Positions 43,529-50,994 of a stretch of 64,000 bases of DNA are shown piece by piece. The translations under genes and the position numbers were made by a program. The stretch is taken from NCBI RefSeq assembly GCF_900109225.1, contig NZ_FNZK01000002.1, positions 248,001-312,000 of the forward strand, given 5' to 3'. Numbering within the stretch: position 1 is the first letter of the stretch; each line of letters starts with the position of its first letter. The notes under the pieces are model-generated. The model was not told the DNA's origin, did not search any database, and saw only the letters and a program-made list of their open reading frames with translations. The DNA is from Propionispira arboris (GTDB taxonomy: Bacteria > Bacillota > Negativicutes > Selenomonadales > Selenomonadaceae).

Positions 43529-44437
43529 CTATGTTTTGTTAGCGAAGTAAAGTTTTTTTCCTCGGTTGGAAACCGAAGAAAAAGTATATAGCGCAAGAGC
43601 TGACCAGATAAATATAAATGCCATTATGTGGGCTGTTGATAGTGTTTCACGATAAAGAAAGACACCGACCAGGAGTGACAGGGTTGGCGAAATATATTGA
43701 AGTATACCTAACATGGATAAGGAAACAGTTTTCGCACTCTTTGTAAATAATAAAAGCGGTAGAGCGGTTACTGCACCGCTGCCCATTAATAGCAAACTTG
43801 TTGAAATGGATTCAGTGAATTGCAATTGCGTTTGCACCATCAAATGACTTAAATATAAGAATGCAAATGGGGCAATTGACATTGTTTCTATGGCTAGTCC
43901 CATTGTCGAATCTGTTTTAATAACCTTCTTTACTAAACCGTAAAATCCAAAGGTGAGAGCCAAACTAAGTGACAGCCAGGGAACCCCGCCGTAATGAAAC
44001 GTTAAGATGAATACACCAATTCCAGCTAATAAAAATGAGATGGTTTGTAGTTTGTTTAATCGTTCTTTTAGTAGAATTACACCCAATAGTATGCTGGTAA
44101 GAGGTGTAATATATTGTCCGAGGCTGGCTTCTAATATCCTTCCATGGATCACTGCCCACATAAAAATACCCCAGTTTGCACTAATTAATATTGAAGCAAT
44201 ACAAAGTGATAACAATAGTCTTGGTTTTTCCAGGAGCTCTTTTATGAAAGCAAGAAACATAGACCATTTTTTCATGATCAGTAGAATTCCCAGCATAAAA
44301 ATAAAAGACCAAAAAATTCTCTGTGCTAAAATTTCTGCTGAAGATACGTGCTGGATTAGTTTCCAATAAATTGGTGTAAGACCCCACATAAGATAAGAAA
44401 GTACGGCGTACACAATGCCTTTTTTTTCACTACTCAA
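43529..44437 (-). CDS. rarD: RarD-family EamA permease
   Basis: 302-residue drug/metabolite-superfamily transporter with ten hydrophobic helices in two EamA repeats. GIVYAVLSYLMWGLTPIYWKLIQHV and SAEILAQRIFWS are the RarD N-terminal signature; SLGQYITPLTSILLGVILLKERL and LQYISPTLSLLVGVFLY close each repeat. It begins with TTG (AAGG about 12 bases upstream). Substrate unknown, as for most RarD proteins. Confidence 0.87.
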   Translation of the reverse strand: MSSEKKGIVYAVLSYLMWGLTPIYWKLIQHVSSAEILAQRIFWSFIFMLGILLIMKKWSMFLAFIKELLEKPRLLLSLCIASILISANWGIFMWAVIHGRILEASLGQYITPLTSILLGVILLKERLNKLQTISFLLAGIGVFILTFHYGGVPWLSLSLALTFGFYGLVKKVIKTDSTMGLAIETMSIAPFAFLYLSHLMVQTQLQFTESISTSLLLMGSGAVTALPLLLFTKSAKTVSLSMLGILQYISPTLSLLVGVFLYRETLSTAHIMAFIFIWSALALYTFSSVSNRGKKLYFANKT

Positions 44438-44641
44438 TTTTCTGTGAGCCTTCTTTCTGAAATTAGATTACCTGATTTAAATTTACAGTTAGTCATTTCC
44501 ACGGATGAGAAAGGTATGGTGAAATGCTTTGCTCATTATACTAGGATTTGAGTAAATCATCAAATTTAAAAATGCCATATTATCAGAGTATAAAGAATTT
44601 ATCATAACAAAAAGACCAATAATTTAATTGATATTGGTTAC

Positions 44642-44675
44642 AAAAAAGCATCGACTGTGAAGCCGATGCTTTTTT
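44642..44675 (-). terminator. Intrinsic terminator after the DeoR regulator gene
   Basis: 12-bp stem AAAAAAGCATCG with its complement and a 10-base loop; A6 and T6 at the ends make it bidirectional. It lies 39 bases past the regulator stop. Confidence 0.85.
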
Positions 44676-44713
44676 GTGACCAATTTAGAGATTTCCCTAA
44701 ATGTTGTAAATTT

Positions 44714-45490
44714 TTACTGTGGGAATGAAGTTATTATAATTAATTCAACATGTTTTTTTAAATTATCTGCATCAATAGAAGCCATTCCGTTATCCGTGAC
44801 TAAATAATCTATATTTTTCCAAGAGGTGTATTCCACTAAAGCTGTAGAGTGTGATTTGTTACTGTCTGCTAGAACTACGGCTAGTTTAGAGTTATCAATC
44901 ATTGTTTGCTTAACATTAGCATCGGAAAAATCTATAGAAGTCGGTCCATTATGTTCTTTAAAGCCACTGGAGCCTAAAAAAGCTATATCAACTTTAATTT
45001 TACTTAGAAAATTAGTAGCACCGAAGCCTTCTAAAGCCATGGTGGTATTGTTTAACTGCCCACCGCTCATGTGTATTATGTTTTGGCTATTGGATAAAAC
45101 GTTGGCAGCACTAAATGAGTTGGTAATAATAGTAAGTCCTTTTTTTAAATACAGGAGTTTGGCCAAACACAGAGTGGTGCTGCCAGCATCAATAAAAATA
45201 ACAGAATTATTTTTTACAAAAGAAAGGGCTTTATTTGCTATAGCATTTTTTAAATCAAAATTTTCCGTGTTTCTATATTCTAGCGGCTTTTCAATAATCT
45301 CTAAAGAGGATAAAGCACCACCACGACTTTTTTTGATGACGCCAATTTTATCCAAATAAATCAAATCTTTTCTAATAGTTTCCGTTGAAACATCAAATTT
45401 TTTTGCGACTTCTCCAACTTTGATGCTTCCATTGGAGATAATTAATTCAGCTATGTTATTTCTTCTTTCGGCTGTTATAAGCTTGGGCAT
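44714..45490 (-). CDS. DeoR-family sugar-phosphate-responsive repressor
   Basis: 259-residue DeoR regulator. HTH at the N-terminus (ISNGSIKVGEVAKKFDVSTETIRKDL), then KSRGGAL, then the sugar-phosphate-binding DeoRC domain (IFIDAGSTTLCLAKLL; ITNSFSAANVL; VLADSNKSHSTALVEY). AGAGGTG lies eight bases before the ATG at 45490. It is divergent from the epimerase-hexuloisomerase pair and most likely represses them and the PTS gene behind them; a ketose phosphate or polyol phosphate is the expected inducer. Confidence 0.9.
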   Translation of the reverse strand: MPKLITAERRNNIAELIISNGSIKVGEVAKKFDVSTETIRKDLIYLDKIGVIKKSRGGALSSLEIIEKPLEYRNTENFDLKNAIANKALSFVKNNSVIFIDAGSTTLCLAKLLYLKKGLTIITNSFSAANVLSNSQNIIHMSGGQLNNTTMALEGFGATNFLSKIKVDIAFLGSSGFKEHNGPTSIDFSDANVKQTMIDNSKLAVVLADSNKSHSTALVEYTSWKNIDYLVTDNGMASIDADNLKKHVELIIITSFPQ

Positions 45491-45593
45491 AATAAGCACC
45501 TCTTAATAATATTATTTGGAGATATTTCCTTGTTTTTTATGAATATGAATGTAAAACGAGTATCATGATACCATATTTTTAGCAATGATCACT

Positions 45594-45628
45594 AAAGGAT
45601 TATAATTATTGTAATATTATAATCCTTT
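45594..45628. repeat. 13-bp inverted repeat in the divergent control region
   Basis: AAAGGATTATAAT and its exact complement with a 9-base spacer, between the DeoR gene and the epimerase operon. Possible operator; no T run follows. Confidence 0.55.
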
Positions 45629-45641
45629 TATGTCAAATAAT

Positions 45642-45773
45642 CGCAATGTTTAACAATATAAAAATCAATTTATTGCAATTAAAAACAATAAAATAATATT
45701 GACAAAATAATAAAACAATGATAATCTTGCTTTAAAGGCCATTAAAACAATAATATTATTGTTAAACATTGCG
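45642..45773. promoter_or_regulatory. Paired 17-bp operator arms around the epimerase promoter
   Basis: CGCAATGTTTAACAATA at 45642-45658 and its perfect inverted copy at 45757-45773, 98 bases apart. One arm lies upstream of the predicted -35 box, the other downstream of the start point, near the ribosome site. This is the layout expected for a repressor that loops DNA, here presumably the adjacent DeoR protein. Confidence 0.65.
45699..45727 (+). promoter_or_regulatory. Promoter for the epimerase-hexuloisomerase operon
   Basis: TTGACA, 17 bases, TAATCT, between the two operator arms. Confidence 0.6.
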
Positions 45774-45788
45774 AAAGGAATGGTGAGT

Positions 45789-46499
45789 TTGAAAAAATAT
45801 ATAGAGGTATCTCCTTCACTTATATGTGCAGATTTATGCAATTTAGAACAGGAGGTTAATACTTTGCAAAAAGCAGGGATGCGATCCTTACATGTTGATA
45901 TTATTGATCCACATTTCAGCCCAAGTATGCCGATAGGGCTTTCCAGCGTGGAGCAGCTTAAAGCTAAAAGTAGTATGGACTTTGATGTGCATATCATGTC
46001 TACTGATAATGAATTCTTTATTAAAAAACTGGTGAAAATAAAACCAGCTAGTATTATTTTTCATTATGAATCAGGTATTCATGTAGAAAAGATGTTGCAA
46101 CTTATAAAAGAGGCAGATATCAAAGCAGGAATTGCTCTTAATCCGGCGACTCCGTTGGACGTACTTGAGTACGTTGTTGAAGCTTGTGATTATGTTTTAT
46201 TAATGTTAATAAACCCGGGCTATGCTGATGGGAAAAATGAGAGGATGGTGCCATATGCTTTAGAAAAAATACATCATTGCAAAGAATTTTTGAAGTGTCA
46301 TAATTCTAAAGCTAAAATAATTGTTGATGGTCGTGTTTCATTGGAATCAATTCCTAAATTGTTGAACGCGGGTGCGGATGTATTGGTAGCTGGCAGCAAA
46401 AGCGTTTTTCGTAAAGAAAATAGTTATGCAGCAAATTATCAGCAGGTGAACGAAATCGTTAATAATTTTTTCAAAGGAGGTAAGCATGATGAATTATAA
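45789..46499 (+). CDS. Ribulose-phosphate 3-epimerase family protein (divergent paralogue)
   Basis: About 237-residue TIM-barrel epimerase. Metal ligands of the family are kept: His and Asp in LHVDIIDPHFSP, His in FDVHIMS, Asp in IIVDGRVS. The usual MDG is IDP and VDGG is VDGR, so it is more divergent than the copy near 2.5 kb. The closest reading is an epimerase for a hexulose phosphate such as allulose-6-phosphate, or ribulose phosphate. TTG 45789 has AAAGGA at nine bases; ATG 45780 and GTG 45783 are in frame but sit against that site. It overlaps the next gene by 14 bases. Confidence 0.82.
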   Translation: MKKYIEVSPSLICADLCNLEQEVNTLQKAGMRSLHVDIIDPHFSPSMPIGLSSVEQLKAKSSMDFDVHIMSTDNEFFIKKLVKIKPASIIFHYESGIHVEKMLQLIKEADIKAGIALNPATPLDVLEYVVEACDYVLLMLINPGYADGKNERMVPYALEKIHHCKEFLKCHNSKAKIIVDGRVSLESIPKLLNAGADVLVAGSKSVFRKENSYAANYQQVNEIVNNFFKGGKHDEL

Positions 46500-47046
46500 A
46501 ATGGCAGTAAAACTAGTTTTAAGTGAATGTTCATCAGCATTAGATAAAATTAATGAAGACGAAGTCAATAACTTTATGAATATGCTTTTGGAAGCTGATC
46601 AAGTTTTTTTTGTAGGAGTGGGTCGCGTAAAACTAGAATTAGAAGCTTTTGCTAAAAGGCTGGCACATCTTGGTATAAAGGTGCATATAGTGGGTGATAT
46701 TAATGAGCCAGCGATGACATCAAAAGATGTTTTAGTGATAGGATCTGGCAGTGGTGAATCTTTAATTCCAGTAGCTATCGCTAAAAAGGCTAAGCAGATA
46801 GGTGGAAAAATCATACACATAGGGTCCAATTCTAAAAGTTCTTTGGCGCCTATTACAGATTTAATGGTACGTATCCCGGTTCAGACAAAACTTTATTTGT
46901 CTGATGAAATTGTATCAAAACAGCCAATGTCCAGTTTATTTGAGCAAAGCCTGTTTTTATTTGGTGATGTGGTAGCAGTGATGATTATCGATAAAAAAAA
47001 TATTGAGTTGAAAAAGTTATGGAATTATCACGCTAATCTGGAGTAA
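46486..47046 (+). CDS. hxlB: 6-phospho-3-hexuloisomerase (SIS domain)
   Basis: 186-residue SIS-domain isomerase of the PHI family, which converts 3-hexulose-6-phosphate to fructose-6-phosphate. Matching segments: VFFVGVGRVKLELEAFAKRLAHLGI, VIGSGSGESLIPVAIAKKAKQIGGKIIHIGS, and QPMSSLFEQSLFLFGDVVAVMI. AAAGGAGG precedes the ATG-ATG start. In the ribulose-monophosphate pathway PHI works with a synthase (HPS); here the partner is an epimerase-type protein, so a hexulose-phosphate catabolic route is more likely than formaldehyde fixation. Confidence 0.87.
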   Translation: MMNYKMAVKLVLSECSSALDKINEDEVNNFMNMLLEADQVFFVGVGRVKLELEAFAKRLAHLGIKVHIVGDINEPAMTSKDVLVIGSGSGESLIPVAIAKKAKQIGGKIIHIGSNSKSSLAPITDLMVRIPVQTKLYLSDEIVSKQPMSSLFEQSLFLFGDVVAVMIIDKKNIELKKLWNYHANLE

Positions 47047-47217
47047 GAGTAGCACTCATTAATAGATAGTCGTGATACTTCAAGCAACCTTATGCATTAA
47101 TATATTAAAAAATCAGAATTATTAAATTATAATAATCTGTTCAAAGCTAAATTTTTTAATGTAATGCAAAAAATACTTTTGACTTTAAATTTCTTATTGG
47201 TATTACTATTAATTGAT

Positions 47218-47246
47218 TTGTCAGTTAATCATTATTTTTTTATTAT
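47218..47246 (+). promoter_or_regulatory. Promoter for the PTS IICB gene
   Basis: TTGTCA, 17 bases, TATTAT, in the 236-bp gap after the hexuloisomerase gene. The rest of this gap is AT-rich without other recognised features. Confidence 0.55.
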
Positions 47247-47282
47247 ATAGAAATATGATGTGAATTTGAAAGGAGAATAAAT

Positions 47283-48689
47283 ATGACAACGAATATAAGA
47301 GCTAAAATTCAGGCATTTGGTGGTTTTTTGACAGCCATGGTAATTCCTAATATGGGAGCCTTTATAGCTTGGGGGTTTATTACTGCACTATTTATACCGA
47401 CAGGATGGTTTCCCAATGAAGCGTTTGCTAAATTAGTAGGCCCGATGGTCAGTTCCTTATTACCTTTGTTATTAGCATACGCTGGGGGGAAGTTAGTATA
47501 TGATGCAAGAGGTGGAATTGCTGGAACTGTAGGAACGATAGGTCTTATTGTAGGAGCTAATATACCTATGTTTCTTGGTGCAATGATTATGGGGCCGCTT
47601 AGTGCTTATGTGATTAAAAAATTTGATAAAGCAATTAAAAATCATATTCCATCAGGGTTTGAAATGTTAATTGACAATTTTTCTCTAGGTATTGTAGGTC
47701 TTATTTTATGTCTCTTAGCAAATTCACTAATTGGTCCAGCTGTACAGGAAGCAAATAATCTTATCAGTATAGTAATAAAAGTATTGGTAAGCACTGGTAT
47801 TTTACCAATATTGGCGTTAATCAATGAACCAGCTAAAGTATTGTTTTTAAATAATGTTATTGATCAGGGAGTATATTATCCTTTGGGAATGCAAGATGCT
47901 TTAGATACAGGAAAATCTATTTACTTTATGGTTGCATCAAATCCAGGGTCGGGGTTAGGCTTATTGCTGGCGTATGCGTTATTTGGTCAAGGCGTATCAA
48001 AAAGTACAGCACCCGGTGCAATAATAATACATTTCTTCGGTGGTATTCATGAAATGTATTTTCCATTTGTACTAATGAAACCTATTACTATTATTTCTAT
48101 GATTTGCGGGTCTGCATGTGGAATAATTACTTTTCAATTATTTGGGGCAGGTCTTGTCGCAGGTCCTAGTCCTGGTTCTATTTTTGCCTACTTAGCACTT
48201 ACACCAAAAGGTAATTTTTTAGGTGTAATAGCTGGTGTTTTTGTTGCAGCCGTAGTAAGTTTTCTAATTACAGCATTCATTCTTAAAATTTCTAAAACGA
48301 ATAAGGATGAAGATTTAAATGAGTCTATTGTTCGGACCAAGTCAATGAAACAGGAAGGAAAAAATATTCTTACCGATATAACAAATAATACATCTCAAAA
48401 ACTCATTACTTTTGTTGCCTTTGCCTGTGATGCGGGTATGGGAAGCAGTGCAATGGGAGCAAGCGTTATGAAAAAAAATTTAGACAAACTGGGAATCGAT
48501 ATTCGTGTTGAACATTTTGCTATTGAAAATATTCCGACTGAAGCTGATATTATTGTTACACATAAAAAATTAGTGGATCGGACTCGTATGGTTGTTAAGG
48601 ACAAGCCAATCATTGCAATTGAAAATTATTTAAAAGATCCTGAGGTTACGAAACTCATTGAAAAGATAGAACAACAATACCATAAATAA
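47283..48689 (+). CDS. PTS mannitol-type EIICB permease
   Basis: 468-residue membrane transporter. IIC domain (residues about 1-345): AKIQAFGGFLTAMVIPNMGAFIAWG, the GGIHEMYFPFVLM motif, and AGPSPGSIFAYLAL. IIB domain (about 370-468): phosphocysteine Cys382 in VAFACDAGMGSSAMGA. The IIA domain found fused or encoded next to many MtlA proteins is absent, as is a mannitol-1-phosphate dehydrogenase. GGAGA precedes the ATG. It may import mannitol or another hexitol as the phosphate; the adjacent epimerase and hexuloisomerase point to a non-mannitol hexitol or ketose. Confidence 0.9.
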   Translation: MTTNIRAKIQAFGGFLTAMVIPNMGAFIAWGFITALFIPTGWFPNEAFAKLVGPMVSSLLPLLLAYAGGKLVYDARGGIAGTVGTIGLIVGANIPMFLGAMIMGPLSAYVIKKFDKAIKNHIPSGFEMLIDNFSLGIVGLILCLLANSLIGPAVQEANNLISIVIKVLVSTGILPILALINEPAKVLFLNNVIDQGVYYPLGMQDALDTGKSIYFMVASNPGSGLGLLLAYALFGQGVSKSTAPGAIIIHFFGGIHEMYFPFVLMKPITIISMICGSACGIITFQLFGAGLVAGPSPGSIFAYLALTPKGNFLGVIAGVFVAAVVSFLITAFILKISKTNKDEDLNESIVRTKSMKQEGKNILTDITNNTSQKLITFVAFACDAGMGSSAMGASVMKKNLDKLGIDIRVEHFAIENIPTEADIIVTHKKLVDRTRMVVKDKPIIAIENYLKDPEVTKLIEKIEQQYHK

Positions 48690-48886
48690 TAATTAACTCA
48701 AACTTCGCAGGCGAATCATTGCCTATGAGCCTTAAAGATGGCAATACCTTGCCGGTATTAATATAGAAATATCATTTATCATACATCAGAGCTTTACCGT
48801 AAATATTCTCATATCGAGAAAAATCAGGCGCCGCCATGGCAGATATTGGAAATATTTGCTATATGAAATAATTTTAAAATGTGGCA

Positions 48887-48932
48887 TTGACTTTTGTAAG
48901 GTACCTTGCTATAATAAAAACTAAGGTACCTT
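48887..48932 (+). promoter_or_regulatory. marR promoter with two AAGGTACCTT operators
   Basis: TTGACT, 17 bases, TATAAT. The palindrome AAGGTACCTT occurs at 48898-48907, inside the spacer, and again at 48923-48932 (as TAAGGTACCTTA), centres 25 bases apart. This is a classic autorepression layout for a MarR protein. Confidence 0.85.
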
Positions 48933-48956
48933 ACAAATATAGAGGAGTGATATTTT

Positions 48957-49637
48957 ATGGAAAAATTTATTACATTAGGGCGTATGATGATGTATAGTCA
49001 TCATCATACAAAAGGGCATTGTATGCATAGTCCGTATCGCGGACAAGGAAGAATTCTATCGTTACTTAAATTGGAACCTAAAATGAGGCAAACAAAGCTC
49101 GCTTTTTTATTAGGAATACGCCCGCAATCAATGGGTGAATTGCTAGCAAAACTTGAACAAAACGGAGATATTGTGAGAATTCCTTCTGAAGAAGACAAAC
49201 GGGCATTAGATATTGAATTAACAGAAAAAGGAATGGAAGAAGCTGCTAAAAATGAAGATTTATCAGCGACCGATCAAAATCGCGAAGATGTCTTTAGCTG
49301 TCTTGCTGTAGATGAGCAGGCTAATATGAGTAATTACATGGATAAATTAATTGACGAATTAAAATCTAAAATGCCAGAAGGCCATCAATCTTTGATGAAT
49401 CACCCTATGCATGAACATCATCACCACGGTGAACACGAAGGCTTTGCTGAGCACTTCATGAAAAAGTGTATGCACCACCATTATCATGGTAAAAATGGGC
49501 ATAGAGGTATGGATGAAAATGGCCATGAACATCAAGCTCAAAGCGATGATAAACTTTGTCCAATTTGTAAAAATCATTGCGATCTCGATACTCCTAAATG
49601 TAATCGTGGTGCGGAATATAAAAATAATAGATCATAA
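48957..49637 (+). CDS. MarR-family regulator with His-rich and Cys-rich tail
   Basis: 226 residues. Residues about 25-105 form a winged helix of the MarR type (GRILSLLKLEPKMRQTKLAFLLGIRPQSMGELLAKLEQNGDIVR). The N-terminus has SHHHTKGHCMH, and the C-terminal third is very rich in His (MHEHHHHGEHEG, MHHHYHGKNGH) and ends in a four-Cys knuckle, CPICKNH...C...C. This strongly suggests metal binding. AGAGGAG precedes the ATG. It is alone in its transcript, autoregulated by the promoter palindromes, and lies inside a decayed mobile element. Confidence 0.85.
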   Translation: MEKFITLGRMMMYSHHHTKGHCMHSPYRGQGRILSLLKLEPKMRQTKLAFLLGIRPQSMGELLAKLEQNGDIVRIPSEEDKRALDIELTEKGMEEAAKNEDLSATDQNREDVFSCLAVDEQANMSNYMDKLIDELKSKMPEGHQSLMNHPMHEHHHHGEHEGFAEHFMKKCMHHHYHGKNGHRGMDENGHEHQAQSDDKLCPICKNHCDLDTPKCNRGAEYKNNRS

Positions 49638-49666
49638 TTATTAACACCGTTATAAGTTTTTTTGTA

Positions 49667-49713
49667 AAAACCTCCAAGATGATTTTATATTACATCATCT
49701 TGGAGGTTTTCTT
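49667..49713 (+). terminator. Intrinsic terminator after marR
   Basis: 17-bp perfect stem (AAAACCTCCAAGATGAT) with a 10-base loop and T-rich tail. Confidence 0.9.
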
Positions 49714-49724
49714 TGTGACAAAAA

Positions 49725-49887
49725 ATAACACTTCATATATCTGGTAAACACAATCGCCACATGGGCCGTCATTGTATCATACGAAAGCCCTTGGCATTCC
49801 TCGCTGAGCTTCAGATAAGATTTGCGAATTTGAAAAATATCTCGATGCCCTAGCGTTTGCCGTAAAGACGAATCATTTCTTTTAGCG
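49725..49887 (-). pseudogene. Decayed IS4-family transposase fragment
   Basis: On the minus strand the DNA reads EMIRLYGKR, a stop where Trp is expected, GIEIFFK, then after a frameshift RKSYLKLSEECQGLSYDTM and TAHVAIVFTRYMK. This matches the conserved YGKRWxIEvFFK...KSYLKL block near the C-terminal part of IS4-type DDE transposases. It holds at least one nonsense codon and one frameshift, and the N-terminal half is missing. Confidence 0.75.
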
Positions 49888-50123
49888 ATTAAATTATACT
49901 AAAAATGGAAGTTTCAGGCTATTTTTATGCCAATTATTATTGAATTTTTAGGGTACACAGGTCATTTCGCAACTGCGAAGTTTGAGTTAATAAATTTTCT
50001 GATTAATCGTGAGTGCAGTGGGAATTTATTAATTTTATGTTGAGAATTGATGAATGTATAAAAGTATGCATAAATGTTAACATTTTGCGCACTACTGCAA
50101 TAATAGCTTTTCATGCCATAAAA

Positions 50124-50184
50124 ATATGCTCCCTTTATAGTAGACAGTTTTATTATTTTAACTGTCCATGAAAAGGGAGCATAT
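50124..50184 (-). terminator. Long hairpin after the HAD phosphatase gene
   Basis: Outer 13-bp stem (ATATGCTCCCTTT) and inner 7-bp stem (GACAGTT) around a 10-base loop. On the minus strand it is followed by TATTTTT and lies past the phosphatase stop, so it can terminate that gene. The two arms also look like a pair of insertion-sequence ends (see findings). Confidence 0.7.
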
Positions 50185-50217
50185 CAATTTTTAAGCTGTT
50201 TTTTTGTGTTTTTTGTA

Positions 50218-50994
50218 TTAATGCGTAGGAATATCCCCGACGCCATTTAAAACTAATCTTGGATGGTATGGGTATTTTTCCATTTCACGGCGAGTCGTGA
50301 CACCAGAGAGAACTAAAATTGGATCGAGACCACTTTCGATGCCGGCGATGATATCTGTATCCATGCGGTCACCGATCATTGCGGTTTCTGCTGAATGGAT
50401 GCCCAAAATCTGCAGGCCAGTGCGCATCATTAGCGGATTTGGCTTTCCAATATAATAGGCTTTTTTCCCAGTTGTGAGCTCAATTGGTGCAACCAGAGCA
50501 CGGCAGGCAGGGAGAATCCCATTTTCGGATGGTCCGGTTAAGTCTGTATTTGTGCCAATGAGTTTTGCCCCGTTTAAAACATGATGCATGGCTTTGCATA
50601 TGAGATCGTAGTTATAGTTAAGGGCTTCACCTATGATAACGTAGTCAGGATTAACATCCGTAATTTTAATGCCTGCATCTTGCAAGGCATTAAATAGACC
50701 TGATTCGCCGACCACAAAGGCACTGCAGCCTGGGTGTTGATGCCCTAAGAATTTCGCTGTTGCCAAGGCGCTTGTATAAAAATGACTTTCATCTACATCA
50801 AGGCCCATATGAGCTAGTTTCTGATGTAGTTCTTTCGGGGTTTTTCCACTATTATTGGTTAGAAATAAAAAATCTTTATTTTCGCGGTATAACCAGTCAA
50901 CGAATTTTTTGACGCCAGGGAGAAGCTGGTTGCCTTGGTAGATTACACCATCCATATCACATATAAAACCTTTTTTTGCTCTCAATAAATCCAA
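50218..50994 (-). CDS. HAD superfamily IIA phosphatase (NagD-like)
   Basis: About 258-residue HAD phosphatase. Motif I GFICDMDGVIY, motif II LFLTNNSGKTP, motif III Lys in YIGKPNPLMM, motif IV MIGDRMDTDIIAGIESG; the C2-type cap lies in between, as in NagD/AraL. It hydrolyses sugar phosphates or nucleotides; substrate unknown. TTG 50994 is chosen because AAAGGTGG stands eight bases ahead and it gives the usual NagD length; an ATG at 51081 would add 29 residues without a ribosome site. Confidence 0.87.
   Translation of the reverse strand: MDLLRAKKGFICDMDGVIYQGNQLLPGVKKFVDWLYRENKDFLFLTNNSGKTPKELHQKLAHMGLDVDESHFYTSALATAKFLGHQHPGCSAFVVGESGLFNALQDAGIKITDVNPDYVIIGEALNYNYDLICKAMHHVLNGAKLIGTNTDLTGPSENGILPACRALVAPIELTTGKKAYYIGKPNPLMMRTGLQILGIHSAETAMIGDRMDTDIIAGIESGLDPILVLSGVTTRREMEKYPYHPRLVLNGVGDIPTH

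Larger units (their letters stand above)
48692..49991. mobile_element. IS4-like element remnant with perfect 19-bp terminal inverted repeats enclosing a marR gene
   Basis: ATTAACTCAAACTTCGCAG at 48692-48710 and its exact inverted copy at 49973-49991. Between them lie the marR gene (plus strand), its terminator and a decayed transposase segment (minus strand). At the left end the minus strand also reads as a short open peptide ending AKFEL into the repeat, as expected for the 3' end of a transposase gene. No target-site duplication is visible. The left repeat starts three bases after the PTS gene stop. This looks like an insertion sequence that lost most of its transposase and holds marR inside, either as cargo or by rearrangement. 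Confidence 0.65.

Noticed and set aside
46486-47046. Formaldehyde-fixing ribulose-monophosphate pathway
   Set aside because: PHI is present but the neighbouring protein keeps the metal ligands of RPE and is not a hexulose-phosphate synthase; PTS and DeoR context argue for sugar catabolism.
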